The notes below the pieces were generated by a model. That model made no database searches and was not told the origin of the DNA. It was given only the letters and a program-made list of their open reading frames with translations. This document shows, piece after piece, positions 20,064 to 31,800 of a stretch of DNA of 64,000 nucleotides. The translations under genes and the position numbers were made by a program. Each line of letters opens with the position of its first letter. The stretch's first letter is position 1. Origin of the DNA: Phellopilus nigrolimitatus (lineage: Eukaryota; Basidiomycota; Agaricomycetes; Hymenochaetales; Hymenochaetaceae); the NCBI GenBank assembly GCA_021029095.1, contig JAJOHG010000009.1:868001-932000 (forward strand), read 5' to 3'.

Positions 20064-23000
20064 TCACAGAAGACCTAGCATGCCACGCATCTCAATCACC
20101 TTCACGCGTCCAAGCGCCTTGGTCATGATGTCAGCCGGCATAGACTTGGTGGGGAGGTAGCGAATGTCAATAAGACCCGACTCAACCACATCGCGCAGCC
20201 AATAGTGCCGCAAGTCCAGGTGCTTCATCCGTCCATGGTGTTCAGGGTTCCTGGCAACAGCAAGGGCAGATTGGTTGTCCACATAGAGTGTGGAGGGCGC
20301 ATTGAACTCATAGCCAAATTCTGAGAACAAGTTGCGCAACCACATAATCTCCTGACCACCCTGGACAGCAGAGATGTATTCCGCTTCAGTGGTCGAGAGA
20401 GTGACAATAGTCTGAAGTCGACTAGCCCAGCTGATAGCACCAGTTCCCATCTTAACCACCAGGCCGCTTGTAGAGCGCCTGTCATCCTCATCCCCTCCAT
20501 GGTCCGCGTCAGTGAATGTGGTGAACAATTCAGATGAGTTCTTGTCAGGCGCATAAGTCAACTTCATGTCTTTGGTACCCTGAAGATAACGACACAAGTG
20601 CTTAGCAGCCTTCCAGTGAGCAGGACCAGGATTAGAACTGAAGCGCGCAAGAAGTCCAACCGCATATGAGATGTCAGGACGCGTTGCCACAGCCAGATAC
20701 ATGAGTGCACCAATCAGCTGCCTGTAGGGGACAGTCTTCATGAATGCGATCTCTTCTGGAGTGAGGGGACCCATGGACTTGCTGAGACGATGGCCTTCTG
20801 GTAAAGGAGTAGAAACCTCGCTGCATCCAGCCATTTCAAAACGCTCAAGCAAGTCAGTGATGTACTGGCGCTGAGATAGGGATAGGGATCGTATTGAGCG
20901 GTCTCTCTCAATATGGACACCAAGCAGGAAGGAGGTAGGGCCGAGGTCGCGCAGTTTGAAGTGCTTTTCAAGTTCGCGCTTGACAAACAAGAATTGCTCC
21001 TTTGACTTTGCAGCAATGGTCATGTCATCCACATAGACTGGAATGATGATGCGCACATCGTCGCGTCTGTAGACCCAAATGCTGTTGTCGCAGCGAACCA
21101 GAGAGAAGCCCATGCCCTTCAACACAGAGTCGAGTTTCTTGTGCCATTGGCGCCCAGCCTGCTTCAAGCCATAGATCGCCTTAGCAAGCTTAAGCACAAA
21201 GCCGGCACCATAGTACTCCTCAAATCCTTCTGGTTGATCCATGTAGACGTCATGATCCAAGTCACCATTGAGGAACGCAGTGGAAATGTCAATGCTGAAC
21301 AACTCCAGGTCCTCAATTGCAGCCAAGGCCAGTATAGCGCGAAGTGCAGCCCACTTGGCAGTAGGAGCAAACACTTGTGCAAACTCTAAGCCAGGGCGCT
21401 GTGAGTAACCCTTTGCCACCAATCGCGCCTTATGCCTGTCCACTGAGCCATCTGCCTTGCGCTTGAGTTTGAACACCCACCGACAGCCAATGGTCTTACG
21501 ACCAGAAGGAAGTCTGACTGGGGTGAAGGTGCCATTCTCAACAAGACTGATAAACTCGTCCATTGCAGCCTGTTCCCAGAGGGAAGCGTCAGGACGTCCC
21601 TTGATGTCTCTCCAGTGTACTGGCTCAGGACCATACTGGGTGCGCACCTCCGCAGAGAAGACATGCTCAAAGCAGTTTGTAGACTTCAACACATGATTGT
21701 GTGCGTCCTCAAAACTGATGTAGCAGTCCTCAAGTGCCGCATTTGCCCCAAAGTCCATAAGTCCAGCAAACATAAGCGCCTCAGCCTGCATCTCATCCTC
21801 AGACATGATGTCTAACTCGTCACTGCGCTCAATCACAGGCTCAGGTGTAGGTGCTGCTGCTGGTGCTGGTGCAGCTGGAGCCCTAGGAATGCGACGACCT
21901 GGATAATCTGCAAGTGGATTAATCACTGCATCTCTGTACCCATGCAAGGGACGCGGCTGAGGGCGCCAAGACGTTGAAGGCCAAGAAGGCGCTTCAGGTG
22001 CAGGAGTAGACTCAGGTGCAGGAGTGGGAGCAGGAGGTTCCTTGGGTCGTTTCGCAGGAGGAGGGTGAGCAGAGGGAGAGAAGACAGGAGGGTCAGGAGG
22101 TACATCCGATGGAGCTCGCTCGCGCTTTACAGCAGGCCGAGTTGGAGTCACCGGAGGTGGTGCAGGACGAAAGGGAGGAGTGACTGGAGCTGGTGGGGGA
22201 CGAGGAGGAGGAGTGGCAGGACGAGGAGGAGGAGCTGGTGGATTAGCAGGGAGAAGAAGTGGCGGAACATCATCCACATCGCCATCTCCCCCTTGTTCCG
22301 GCACAGCTGTAGCCTCTGGAGGAGTTGGAACCCTTAAGTCAACAGGGGACCTGGTATTTCCAGGGAACACGCGCTCATCAAACTGAGCAGAGTCACTAAT
22401 GACCTCTTTGCGCGTTATGGAGTTCCAGAATATCCAGCCTTTGTAGTTCTCAGGGTAACCAATGAAGGAGCATTTTTGCGTGTGTGACTGGAGCTGTTTG
22501 CGCATATCTTTCTTGACATGCACATAGGAGGTGCAGCCAAATACTCGAAAATGCGACACATCCGGCTTGGAATTGTGCCACAGCTCATAGGGCGTCTTGC
22601 CCTGAACAGCAGAAGTAGGAGAGCGATTGTGCACATGAACAAAAGCATTGACCGCGTCCCACCAGAAACTGGCAGGCAGGTGTGCTTCATTCAGCATAGT
22701 GGTAATGCCCTCAGCCAAAGTGCGATTAGCGCGCTCAGCTACTCCATTCTGGTGGGGTTCATCACGAACAGTGTGTTGCCGGTGAATCCCTTCAGAAATG
22801 CAGAATTGCTCCCATGCCTTGGGCATGTATTCTCCTCCCTTGTCATCGCGCGTCGCTTTGATCTTCAGGTTGAGCTGGTTCTCTGCATGTGCTTTGTAGC
22901 GCTTGAAAGCGTCAAATGCATCGCTTTTCTTTTTAAGGGGTATGACTCCCCAACGCCGACTGAAATCATCAATGAATGTGATCCAGTAACGATAACCATG

Positions 23001-24566
23001 CCGAGTTTGAACTGGCAGAGGGCCATGCACATCAGAGTGGACCAGCTGCAACAGACCAGTAGAACGATGCGATGCAAGTCTTGAGACATTCGACCTATGC
23101 TGCTTGCCTGCAATGCAAGGCTCGCAGATTGGGTCAGGCGACTCCATAGACTTCACAGTAATCCCCTTAACCATGTCATGATCAATCAGTCTTTTGACAT
23201 CCCCATGATTCAAGTGCGCAAAACGACGATGCCAGAGCGTTAAGTCGAGTGGACAGGTGCTAACCATGCCAGAGAATTGGGTCATGGGCACAACTTGTCC
23301 ATTGAGGAACGCGGCGTAGTTGGTGTTGATTGCAGCAGTGAAGAGGAGAGTGCCGTTGCGACGAAATAGAATCTGATCAGACTTGATGGTGACAATGTAT
23401 GATTTGACACGAGTTAAATACAGGACTGAGAGGAGATTGTTTCTGAGATCTGGTACATGAAGAACACGCTCAAACTCTAGCAGACGACCCTTCTTTCCAT
23501 TGACCACTGGTTGAAAGCGGACAGTCCCCATTCCAACTGAGTAAATAACGTCGTTGTTGGCGAGGCGGATGGGTGTGCGATTAGGGGTATATTGGTTGAA
23601 CCAATGACGATGAGGTGTCATGTGGCAAGTGGCGCCTGTATCAACAATCCAGTCAGATCCTGCATCAGAGAGGAGGGGCGAGTTGGGATTGGTGAAGTCA
23701 TGGGTACTTGCATTGCCAGCAAACTCAGCAGACTGAGTCGATTCTGTATCCTCCTGCGCCGCATTCGCCTTTGCCTTGCCTCCCCTCTTCTTCTTGTCCT
23801 TCAACTCCTTCATTGCATCACGACGCTTGTAGCAAGTTGCTTCAAGGTGGTTCTTCATGCCGCAGAAATCGCAGACAAGAGGCTGAGACGAGGAGGAGGA
23901 CGATGAAGTCGATTTGGAGGATGGAGTAGAGGTCTTGAGAGCGAGTGCAGAGTCTGCAGCACGAGGGCCACTAGCTTTCTGCTCCTGCAAGAACGCTTTC
24001 TTGACGGTCTCGAGGGTGAAGGTAGGCATAAGCAGCAGGGCAGATCGGAAGGCTTTGTACTCGTCTGGGAGGGCGCGAATAAGACACATGGACGCAAGCT
24101 CATCCTCGAACTGGACAAGGGTGAGCTTGGAGCTGCGCGCATTCCTGAGCTTGTGCAACGACTCCTCAACGCGAGCAGTGAGTGCAGTAAGCGACTCGTC
24201 CTCGGCTTTGGCAATGCTGAAGAACTCGTCATAGGCAATGAAACGCGACGCCGCATTGTCCTGCTGGTTGAGCTCCTTCAGCTTCTTCAACATCTCCACT
24301 GGGTTATCCAAATCGTCCTGAACCAGGATCTGCATGCCATGCTCGAGTTTTCCGTAGATAAAACCGGCTGCTTGCTCCGATTTCTCCTCCCATGCCTCCT
24401 GCTCCTCTGCCTTTGATGGTTTCGTCGCAATGCCAGAGGCGATGCGCCAGAGAGTCTTGGCTTGGAGAGCAGCTCGCATTTCGAGTTTCCATGTCGCATA
24501 GTTGCTGTCATTGAGCTTAGCGAAGGAAAATGTTGATTGCGAGTCGGAGGTGGTAGATGCGGACAT
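20064..24566 (-). CDS. Ty1/copia Gag-Pol polyprotein, intact (N1)
   Basis: A single 1500-aa frame with start ATG at 24564-24566 (MSASTTSDSQ). The frame is open 34 codons further upstream but only from a TTG. Approximate order: Gag (UBN2-like) 1-215; CCHC zinc knuckle CDFCGMKNHLEATC near 230; protease WIVDTGATC near 307; pre-integrase finger LWHRRFAHLNH with CEPCIAGKQH near 450-490; integrase HSDVHG near 511, DDKGGEY near 575 and the ERANR glutamate near 609; a Pro-rich linker 745-870; RT with LVAKGYSQ near 1045 and YVDDM near 1179; RNase H TDADHGGDEDDRRSTSG near 1354, TEAEYISA and YVDNQSAL; stop at 20064. The enzymes would copy element RNA in virus-like particles and insert the cDNA. All catalytic motifs I know are present. 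A single frame without a shift is usual for many copia elements. Confidence 0.95.
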   Translation of the reverse strand: MSASTTSDSQSTFSFAKLNDSNYATWKLEMRAALQAKTLWRIASGIATKPSKAEEQEAWEEKSEQAAGFIYGKLEHGMQILVQDDLDNPVEMLKKLKELNQQDNAASRFIAYDEFFSIAKAEDESLTALTARVEESLHKLRNARSSKLTLVQFEDELASMCLIRALPDEYKAFRSALLLMPTFTLETVKKAFLQEQKASGPRAADSALALKTSTPSSKSTSSSSSSSQPLVCDFCGMKNHLEATCYKRRDAMKELKDKKKRGGKAKANAAQEDTESTQSAEFAGNASTHDFTNPNSPLLSDAGSDWIVDTGATCHMTPHRHWFNQYTPNRTPIRLANNDVIYSVGMGTVRFQPVVNGKKGRLLEFERVLHVPDLRNNLLSVLYLTRVKSYIVTIKSDQILFRRNGTLLFTAAINTNYAAFLNGQVVPMTQFSGMVSTCPLDLTLWHRRFAHLNHGDVKRLIDHDMVKGITVKSMESPDPICEPCIAGKQHRSNVSRLASHRSTGLLQLVHSDVHGPLPVQTRHGYRYWITFIDDFSRRWGVIPLKKKSDAFDAFKRYKAHAENQLNLKIKATRDDKGGEYMPKAWEQFCISEGIHRQHTVRDEPHQNGVAERANRTLAEGITTMLNEAHLPASFWWDAVNAFVHVHNRSPTSAVQGKTPYELWHNSKPDVSHFRVFGCTSYVHVKKDMRKQLQSHTQKCSFIGYPENYKGWIFWNSITRKEVISDSAQFDERVFPGNTRSPVDLRVPTPPEATAVPEQGGDGDVDDVPPLLLPANPPAPPPRPATPPPRPPPAPVTPPFRPAPPPVTPTRPAVKRERAPSDVPPDPPVFSPSAHPPPAKRPKEPPAPTPAPESTPAPEAPSWPSTSWRPQPRPLHGYRDAVINPLADYPGRRIPRAPAAPAPAAAPTPEPVIERSDELDIMSEDEMQAEALMFAGLMDFGANAALEDCYISFEDAHNHVLKSTNCFEHVFSAEVRTQYGPEPVHWRDIKGRPDASLWEQAAMDEFISLVENGTFTPVRLPSGRKTIGCRWVFKLKRKADGSVDRHKARLVAKGYSQRPGLEFAQVFAPTAKWAALRAILALAAIEDLELFSIDISTAFLNGDLDHDVYMDQPEGFEEYYGAGFVLKLAKAIYGLKQAGRQWHKKLDSVLKGMGFSLVRCDNSIWVYRRDDVRIIIPVYVDDMTIAAKSKEQFLFVKRELEKHFKLRDLGPTSFLLGVHIERDRSIRSLSLSQRQYITDLLERFEMAGCSEVSTPLPEGHRLSKSMGPLTPEEIAFMKTVPYRQLIGALMYLAVATRPDISYAVGLLARFSSNPGPAHWKAAKHLCRYLQGTKDMKLTYAPDKNSSELFTTFTDADHGGDEDDRRSTSGLVVKMGTGAISWASRLQTIVTLSTTEAEYISAVQGGQEIMWLRNLFSEFGYEFNAPSTLYVDNQSALAVARNPEHHGRMKHLDLRHYWLRDVVESGLIDIRYLPTKSMPADIMTKALGRVKVIEMRGMLGLL

Positions 24567-25549
24567 GACGATGAGAGCGATGGTAGATGATGGTGGTGCG
24601 AGTGAGAGTGCGAAGTTGGGGATCAAACGGACAAGCGGTTGGGGCGTGATGGCCGAAAACGTGTACAAGCCGAATTACGCGATTTGCAGATATCAGATCA
24701 ATACCAGCCAAACAGATTCCAAACACCCAAAATGATTGATGTATACACAGAATCGTCGCAAGACAGTGCTGGTCTGTCAGTCTGTTAAGACTCCGCAGGC
24801 ACCGCTGGATGAGAGAGGCTCTAGGCTTAAGTAAACACTTAGAAAAGCGTCACAAAGGGCAAACTAAGGCCCTGCAGTCAAGCTTCACAACCAATAGACT
24901 ATCTGATCCAACAACAACCAAATGGAATGAAATGGGTCTGAACTGCCAAGTACCAGAGCTGGCAAACCGCGCAAAACGCGACACAGAGGGGGAACGGGTG
25001 GAGCGATTGAGACGCAAATCAACACACACCGAGACGACGTGAGCACGAGCACGTGTGTAAAATCGCAGAGCGATCGAGCAAGAACTGAGTCCGCTATGCA
25101 GAGACGATGCAGGGAGCAGACAAACAGACAGATAGAGACTGCAAAAGTCGAAATCGATGCAGCACCCTCAAATCGAAGTCGAATCGGCCACAAGTTGGTA
25201 CGACAAGTGGGACCAGAGTAACGGGACGACGTGTGAAGTTACAGCACGATCCGTCCAGCCGATTTTGTGCGATGAGACGAAATGCAGAGAGTGCAGATGA
25301 GGGGATGATAAGGATGGATGTCGATGCAGAGGGGTGTAGAGTGCCAGCAAGTGCGAATGGCGGCACGAAAATCGACACAAAGACGACGGACACACCACAG
25401 AACCCAACCCTGCGATTACAGCCCAATCCGAACAGCCAGAACTTTGCAGTTGACAGAAACTCTTCCAGAGGGACCAGATCAACTCCGATTTGAACGAAAA
25501 TCAAGGAGGATGTTGTCGACGGTGTACTGAACGTTGTTGTGAAGTTACA
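24567..25549 (-). other. 5' leader of N1
   Basis: About 980 bases between primer site and Gag ATG. Same as the leader of E2, N2 and E5 with few differences. Small frames on both strands are not supported as genes. Confidence 0.6.
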
Positions 25550-25566
25550 GCGCAAGGCTCATAACC
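25550..25566 (-). promoter_or_regulatory. copia primer-binding site (half tRNA-iMet type), N1
   Basis: GCGCAAGGCTCATAACC on the top strand, flush with the 5' LTR. One mismatch to the anticodon arm of initiator tRNA-Met, as in E2, N2 and E5. Confidence 0.75.
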
Positions 25567-25844
25567 TGTGAGGCGGAGTGGTCTCACAACAAACACAGAC
25601 AGTGACCTGAGTCCAATGGATGAGTGCAAAAGATAGTATATTAAGGAAACTAAACATGCCTGAGTCCAATGGATGAGTGCAAAAGATAGAGAGCACCATC
25701 CATGGACTCTGCCGCTTCAAGGGAAGCATTACATAATACATCAACATGTCAGGTGACGCAGAACAACAAGTCAGGAGTTCAAGTCACCTGGTACGCAAAA
25801 TAATAAAAGGAATAAAAGTGTCCAAGATCATACTATATCCAATA
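25567..25844 (-). repeat. copia LTR of N1, 5' (278 bp)
   Basis: No difference seen from the 3' LTR at 19758-20035. Followed by TTGGC. Confidence 0.93.
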
Positions 25845-28534
25845 TTGGCGCCCAGCTTGCTTGAGACCATAGATTGCCTTAGCAAGCTTAAGCACAAAAC
25901 CGGCGCCATAGTACTCCTCAAACCCTTCTGGCTGATCCATGTAGACGTCATGATCCAAGTCACCATTGAGGAACGCAGTGGAGATGTCAATGCTGAACAA
26001 CTCTAGGTCCTCAATTGCAGCCAAGGCCAGTATAGCGCGAAGTGCAGCCCACTTGGCAGTAGGAGCAAACACCTGTGCAAACTCTAAGCCAGGGCGCTGT
26101 GAGTAACCCTTTGCCACCAATCGCGCCTTGTGCCTGTCCACTGAGCCATCTGCCTTGCGCTTGAGTTTGAACACCCACCGACAGCCAATGGTCTTGCGAC
26201 CAGAAGGAAGTCTGACTGGGGTGAAGGTGCCATTCTCAACAAGACTGATAAACTCGTCCATTGCAGCCTGTTCCCAGAGGGAAGCGTCAGGACGTCCTTT
26301 GATGTCTCTCCAGTGTACTGGCTCAGGACCATACTGGGTGCGCACCTCCGCAGAGAAGACATGCTCAAAACAGTTTGTAGACTTCAACACATGATTGTGT
26401 GCGTCCTCAAAACTGATGTAGCAGTCCTCAAGTGCCGCATTTGCCCCAAAGTCCATAAGCCCAGCAAACATAAGCGCCTCAGCCTGCATCTCATCCTCAG
26501 ACATGATGTCTAACTCGTCACTGCGCTCAATCACAGGCTCAGGTGTAGGTGCTGCTGCTGGTGCTGGTGCAGCTGGAGCCCTAGGAATGCGACGACCTGG
26601 ATAATCTGCAAGTGGATTAATCACTGCATCTCTGTACCCATGCAAGGGACGCAGCTGAGGGCGCCATGACGTTGAAGGCCAAGAAGGCGCTTCAGGTGCA
26701 GGTGTAGGCTCAGGTGCAGGAGTAGAAGCAGGAGGTTCCTTAGGTCGTTTTGCAGGTGGAGGGTGAGCAGAAGGAGAAGACACAGGAGGGTCAGGAGGGA
26801 CATCAGATGGTGCTCGCTCGCGCTTTACAGCAGGCCGAGTTGGAGTCACCGGAGGTGGTGCAGGGCGAAAAGGAGGAGTGACTGGAGCTGGTGGAGAACG
26901 AGGAGGAGGAGTGGCAGGACGAGGAGGAGGAGCTGGTGGATTAGCAGGGAGAAGAAGTGGCGGAACATCATCCACATCGCCATCTCCCCCTTGTTCCGGC
27001 ACAGCTGTAGCCTCTGGAGGAGTTGGAACCCTTAAGTCGACAGGAGACCTGGTATTTCCAGGGAACACGCGCTCATCAAACTGAGCAGAGTCACTAATGA
27101 CCTCTTTGCGCGTTATGGAGTTCCAGAATATCCAGCCTTTGTAGTTCTCAGGGTAACCAATGAAGGAGCATTTCTGCGTGTGTGACTGGAGCTGTTTGCG
27201 CATATCTTTCTTGACATGCACATAGGAGGTGCAGCCAAATACTCGAAAATGCGACACATCCGGCTTGGAATTGTGCCACAGCTCATAGGGCGTCTTGCCC
27301 TGGACAGCAGAAGTTGGAGAGTGATTGTGCACATGAACAAAAGCATTGACCGCATCCCACCAGAGACTGGCAGGCAGGTGTGCTTCGTTCAGCATAGTAG
27401 TAATGCCCTCAGCCAAAGTGCGATTCGCTCGCTCAGCTACTCCATTCTGGTGGGGTTCATCACGAACAGTGTGTTGCCGGTGAATCCCTTCAGATATGCA
27501 GAATTGCTCCCATGCCTTGGGCATGTATTCTCCTCCCTTGTCATCGCGAGTCGCTTTAATCTTCAGGTTGAGCTGGTTCTCTGCATGTGCTTTGTAGCGT
27601 TTGAAAGCGTCAAATGCATCGCTTTTCTTCTTAAGGGGTATGACTCCCCAGCGCCGACTGTAATCATCAATGAATGTGATCCAGTAACGATAACCATGCC
27701 GAGTTTGAACTGGCAGAGGGCCATGCACATCAGAGTGGACCAGCTGCAACAGACCAGTAGAGCGATGGGACGCAAGTCTTGAGACATTCGACCTATGCTG
27801 CTTGCCTGCAATGCAAGGCTCGCAGATTGGGTCAGGCGACTCCAAAGACTTCACAATAATCCCCTTAACCATGTCCTGATCAATCAGTCTCTTGACATCC
27901 CCATGATTCAAGTGTGCAAAACGACGATGCCAAAGCGTTAAGTTGAGTGGACAGGTGCTAACCATGCCAGAGAATTGGGTCATGGGCACAACTTGTCCAT
28001 TGAGGAACGCGGCATAGTTGGTGTTGATTGCAGCAGTGAAGAGGAGAGTGCCGTTGCGACGAAAGAGAATCTGATCAGACTTGATAGTGACAATGTAGGA
28101 TTTGACACGAGTTAAATACAGGACTGAGAGGAGATTGTTTCGAAGATCTGGTACATGAAGAACGCGCTCAAACTCTAGCAGACGACCCTTCTTTCCATTG
28201 ACCACTGGTTGAAAGCGGACAGTCCCCATTCCAACTGAGTAAATAACGTCGTTGTTGGCGAGGCGGATGGGTGTGCGATTAGGGGTATATTGGTTGAACC
28301 AATGACGATGAGGTGTCATGTGGCAAGTGGCGCCTGTATCAACAATCCAGTCAGATCCTGCATCAGAGAGGAGGGGCGAGTTGGGATTGGTGAAGTCATG
28401 GGTACTTGCATTGCCAGCAAACTCAGCAGACTGAGTCGACTCAGTGTCCTCCTGCGCCGCATTCGCCTTTGCCTTGCCCTTCCTCTTCTTCTTGTCCTTC
28501 AACTCCTTGATCGCATCGTTACACTTGTAGCAAG
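25845..28534 (-). pseudogene. U1 copia polyprotein, upstream part
   Basis: Open frame from the Lys-rich region after the zinc knuckle through protease (DTGA), integrase, Pro-rich linker and the start of RT (LVAKGYSQ, VYMDQPEGF). It stops where N1 interrupts it; the remainder (RT YVDDM, RNase H) is at 18670-19757. No Gag start. The same arrangement recurs in U3. Confidence 0.9.
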
Positions 28535-28812
28535 TGTGAGGCGGAGTGGTCTCACAACAAACACAGACAGTGACCTGAGTCCAATGGATGAGTGCAAAAG
28601 ATTATATATTATGGAAACTAAACATGCCTGAGTCCAATGGATGAGTGCAAAAGATAGAGAGCACCATCCATGGACTCTGCCGCTTCAAGGGAAGCATTAC
28701 ATAATACATCAACATGTCAGGTGACGCAGAACAACAAGTCAGGAGTTCAAGTCACCTGGTACGCAAAATAATAAAAGGAAATAAAGTGTCCAAGATCATA
28801 CTATATCCAATA
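28535..28812 (-). repeat. copia LTR of U2 (278 bp)
   Basis: Standard LTR after the GCAAG junction. Confidence 0.92.
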
Positions 28813-28840
28813 CTCCCCCCTGATCTGACACGCCTGTCAA

Positions 28841-31800
28841 TCACAGAAGACCCAGCATACCACGCATCTCAATCACCTTCACGCGTCCAAGCGCCTTGGT
28901 CATGATGTCAGCCGGCATAGACTTGGTGGGGAGGTAGCGAATGTCAATAAGACCCGACTCAACCACATCGCGCAGCCAGTAGTGCCGCAAGTCCAGGTGC
29001 TTCATCCGTCCATGGTGTTCAGGGTTCCTGGCAACAGCAAGGGCAGATTGGTTGTCCACATAGAGTGTGGAGGGCGCATTGAACTCATAGCCAAATTCAG
29101 AGAACAAGTTGCGCAACCACATAATCTCCTGACCACCCTGAACAGCAGAGATGTATTCCGCTTCAGTGGTAGAGAGAGTGACAATAGTCTGAAGTACGAC
29201 TAGCCCAGCTGATAGCACCAGTTCCCATCTTAACCACCAGGCCGCTTGTAGAGCGCCTGTCATCCTCATCCCCTCCATGGTCCGCGTCAGTGAATGTGGT
29301 GAACAATTCAGACGAGTTCTTGTCAGGCGCATAAGTCAACTTCATGTCTTTGGTACCCTGAAGGTAACGACACAAGTGCTTTGCAGCCTTCCAGTGAGCA
29401 GGACCAGGATTAGAACTGAAGCGCGCAAGAAGTCCAACTGCATAGGAGATGTCAGGACGCGTTGCCACAGCCAGATACATGAGTGCACCAATCAGCTGCC
29501 TGTAGGGACAGTCTTCATGAATGCGATCTCTTCTGGAGTGAGGGGACCCATGGACTTGCTGAGACGATGGCCTTCTGGTAGTGGAGTGGAAACCTCGCTG
29601 CATCCAGCCATTTCAAAGCGCTCAAGTAAGTCAGTGATGTACTGGCGCTGAGACTAGGGATAGGGATCGGATTGAGCGGTCTCTCTCAATATGGACGCCA
29701 AGCAGAAAGGAGGTAGGGCCGAGGTCGCGCAGTTTGAAGTGCTTTTCAAGTTCGCGCTTGACAAACAAGAATTGCTCCTTTGACTTTGCAGCAATGGTCA
29801 TGTCATCCACATAGACTGGAATGATGATGCGCACATCGTCGCGTCTGTAGACCCAAATGCTGTTGTCGCAGCGAACCAAAGAGAAGCCCATGCCCTTCAA
29901 CACAGAGTCGAGTTTCTTGTGCCATTGGCGTCCAGCTTGCTTCAAGACCATAGATGGCCTTAGCAAGCTTAAGCACAAAGCCGGCGCCATAGTACTCCTC
30001 AAACCCTTCTGGCTGATCCATGTAGACGTCATGATCCAAGTCACCATTGAGGAACGCAGTGGAGATGTCAATGCTGAACAACTCCAGGTCCTCAATTGCA
30101 GCCAAGGCCAGTATAGCGCGAAGTGCAGCCCACTTGGCAGTAGGAGCAAACACTTGTGCAAACTCTAAGCCAGGGCGCTGTGAGTAACCCTTTGCCACCA
30201 ATCGCGCCTTATGCCTGTCCACTGAGCCATCTGCCTTGCGCTTGAGTTTGAACACCCACCGACAGCCAATGGTCTTACGACCAGAAGGAAGTCTGACTGG
30301 GGTGAAGGTGCCATTCTCAACAAGACTGATAAACTCGTCCATTGCAGCCTGTTCCCAGAGGGAAGCGTCAGGACGTCCCTTGATGTCTCTCCAGTGTACT
30401 GGCTCAGGACCATACTGGGTGCGCACCTCCGCAGAGAAGACATGCTCAAAGCAGTTTGTAGACTTCAACACATGATTGTGTGCGTCCTCAAAACTGATGT
30501 AGCAGTCCTCAAGTGCCGCATTTGCCCCAAAGTCCATAAGCCCAGCAAACATAAGCGCCTCAGCCTGCATCTCATCCTCAGACATGATGTCTAACTCGTC
30601 ACTGCGCTCAATCACAGGCTCAGGTGTAGGTGCTGCTGCTGGTGCTGGTGCAGCTGGAGCCCTAGGAATGCGACGACCTGGATAATCTGCAAGTGGATTA
30701 ATCACTGCATCTCTGTACCCATGCAAGGGACGCAGCTGAGGGCGCCATGACGTTGAAGGCCAAGAAGGCGCTTCAGGTGCAGGTGTAGACTCAGGTGCAG
30801 GAGTAGAAGCAGGAGGTTCCTTAGGTCGTTTTGCAGGTAGGAGGGTGAGCAGAAGGAGAAGACACAGGAGGGTCAGGAGGGACATCAGATGGTGCTCGCT
30901 CGCGCTTTACAGCAGGCCGAGTTGGAGTCACCGGAGGTGGTGCAGGGCGAAAAGGAGGAGTGACTGGAGCTGGTGGAGAACGAGGAGGAGGAGTGGCAGG
31001 ACGAGGAGGAGGAGCTGGTGGATTAGCAGGGAGAAGAAGTGGCGGAACATCATCCACATCGCCATCTCCCCCTGTTCCGGCACAGCTGTAGCCTCTGGAG
31101 GAGTTGGAACCCTTAAGTCGACAGGAGACCTGGTATTTCCAGGGAACACGCGCTCATCAAACTGAGCAGAGTCACTAATGACCTCTTTGCGCGTTATGGA
31201 GTTCCAGAATATCCAGCCTTTGTAGTTCTCAGGGTAACCAATGAAGGAGCATTTCTGCGTGTGTGACTGGAGCTGTTTGCGCATATCTTTCTTGACATGC
31301 ACATAGGAGGTGCAGCCAAATACTCGAAAATGCGACACATCCGGCTTGGAATTGTGCCACAGCTCATAGGGCGTCTTGCCCTGGACAGCAGAAGTTGGAG
31401 AGTGATTGTGCACATGAACAAAAGCATTGACCGCATCCCACCAGAGACTGGCAGGCAGGTGTGCTTCGTTCAGCATAGTAGTAATGCCCTCAGCCAAAGT
31501 GCGATTCGCTCGCTCAGCTACTCCATTCTGGTGGGGTTCATCACGAACAGTGTGTTGCCGGTGAATCCCTTCAGATATGCAGAATTGCTCCCATGCCTTG
31601 GGCATGTATTCTCCTCCCTTGTCATCGCGAGTCGCTTTAATCTTCAGGTTGAGCTGGTTCTCTGCATGTGCTTTGTAGCGTTTGAAAGCGTCAAATGCAT
31701 CGCTTTTCTTCTTAAGGGGTATGACTCCCCAGCGCCGACTGTAATCATCAATGAATGTGATCCAGTAACGATAACCATGCCGAGTTTGAACTGGCAGAGG

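Larger units (their letters stand above)
19758..25844 (-). mobile_element. Ty1/copia element N1, complete and young
   Basis: 6087 bp with 278-bp LTRs that look identical, flanked by TTGGC on both sides (19753-19757 and 25845-25849). It is inserted in the RT codons of U1 (GRQ/W). Polyprotein, primer site and purine tract are all intact. It is the best candidate in the window for a competent copia copy. Confidence 0.95.
18364..28534 (-). mobile_element. array unit U1: truncated copia (4.08 kb) holding nested N1
   Basis: LTR (18364-18641), polyprotein 3' part to 19757, nested element N1 (19758-25844), then the rest of the body (25845-28534) ending at the same GCAAG|LTR junction in the gag zinc knuckle as E1, U2, U3 and U4. 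Without N1 the unit is about 4.08 kb. The Gag N-terminus, leader and 5' LTR are missing. The body frame (889 codons from 28502) is open up to the N1 insertion, but its first codon is CTG/TTG-type, not ATG. Confidence 0.9.

Noticed and set aside
22518..23084. 188-aa plus-strand frame (MHIGGAAKYSKMRHIRLG...) repeated in nearly every copia copy
   Set aside because: It lies exactly antisense to the conserved integrase codons and recurs only because the element does. Its sequence has no family features, so it is a shadow.
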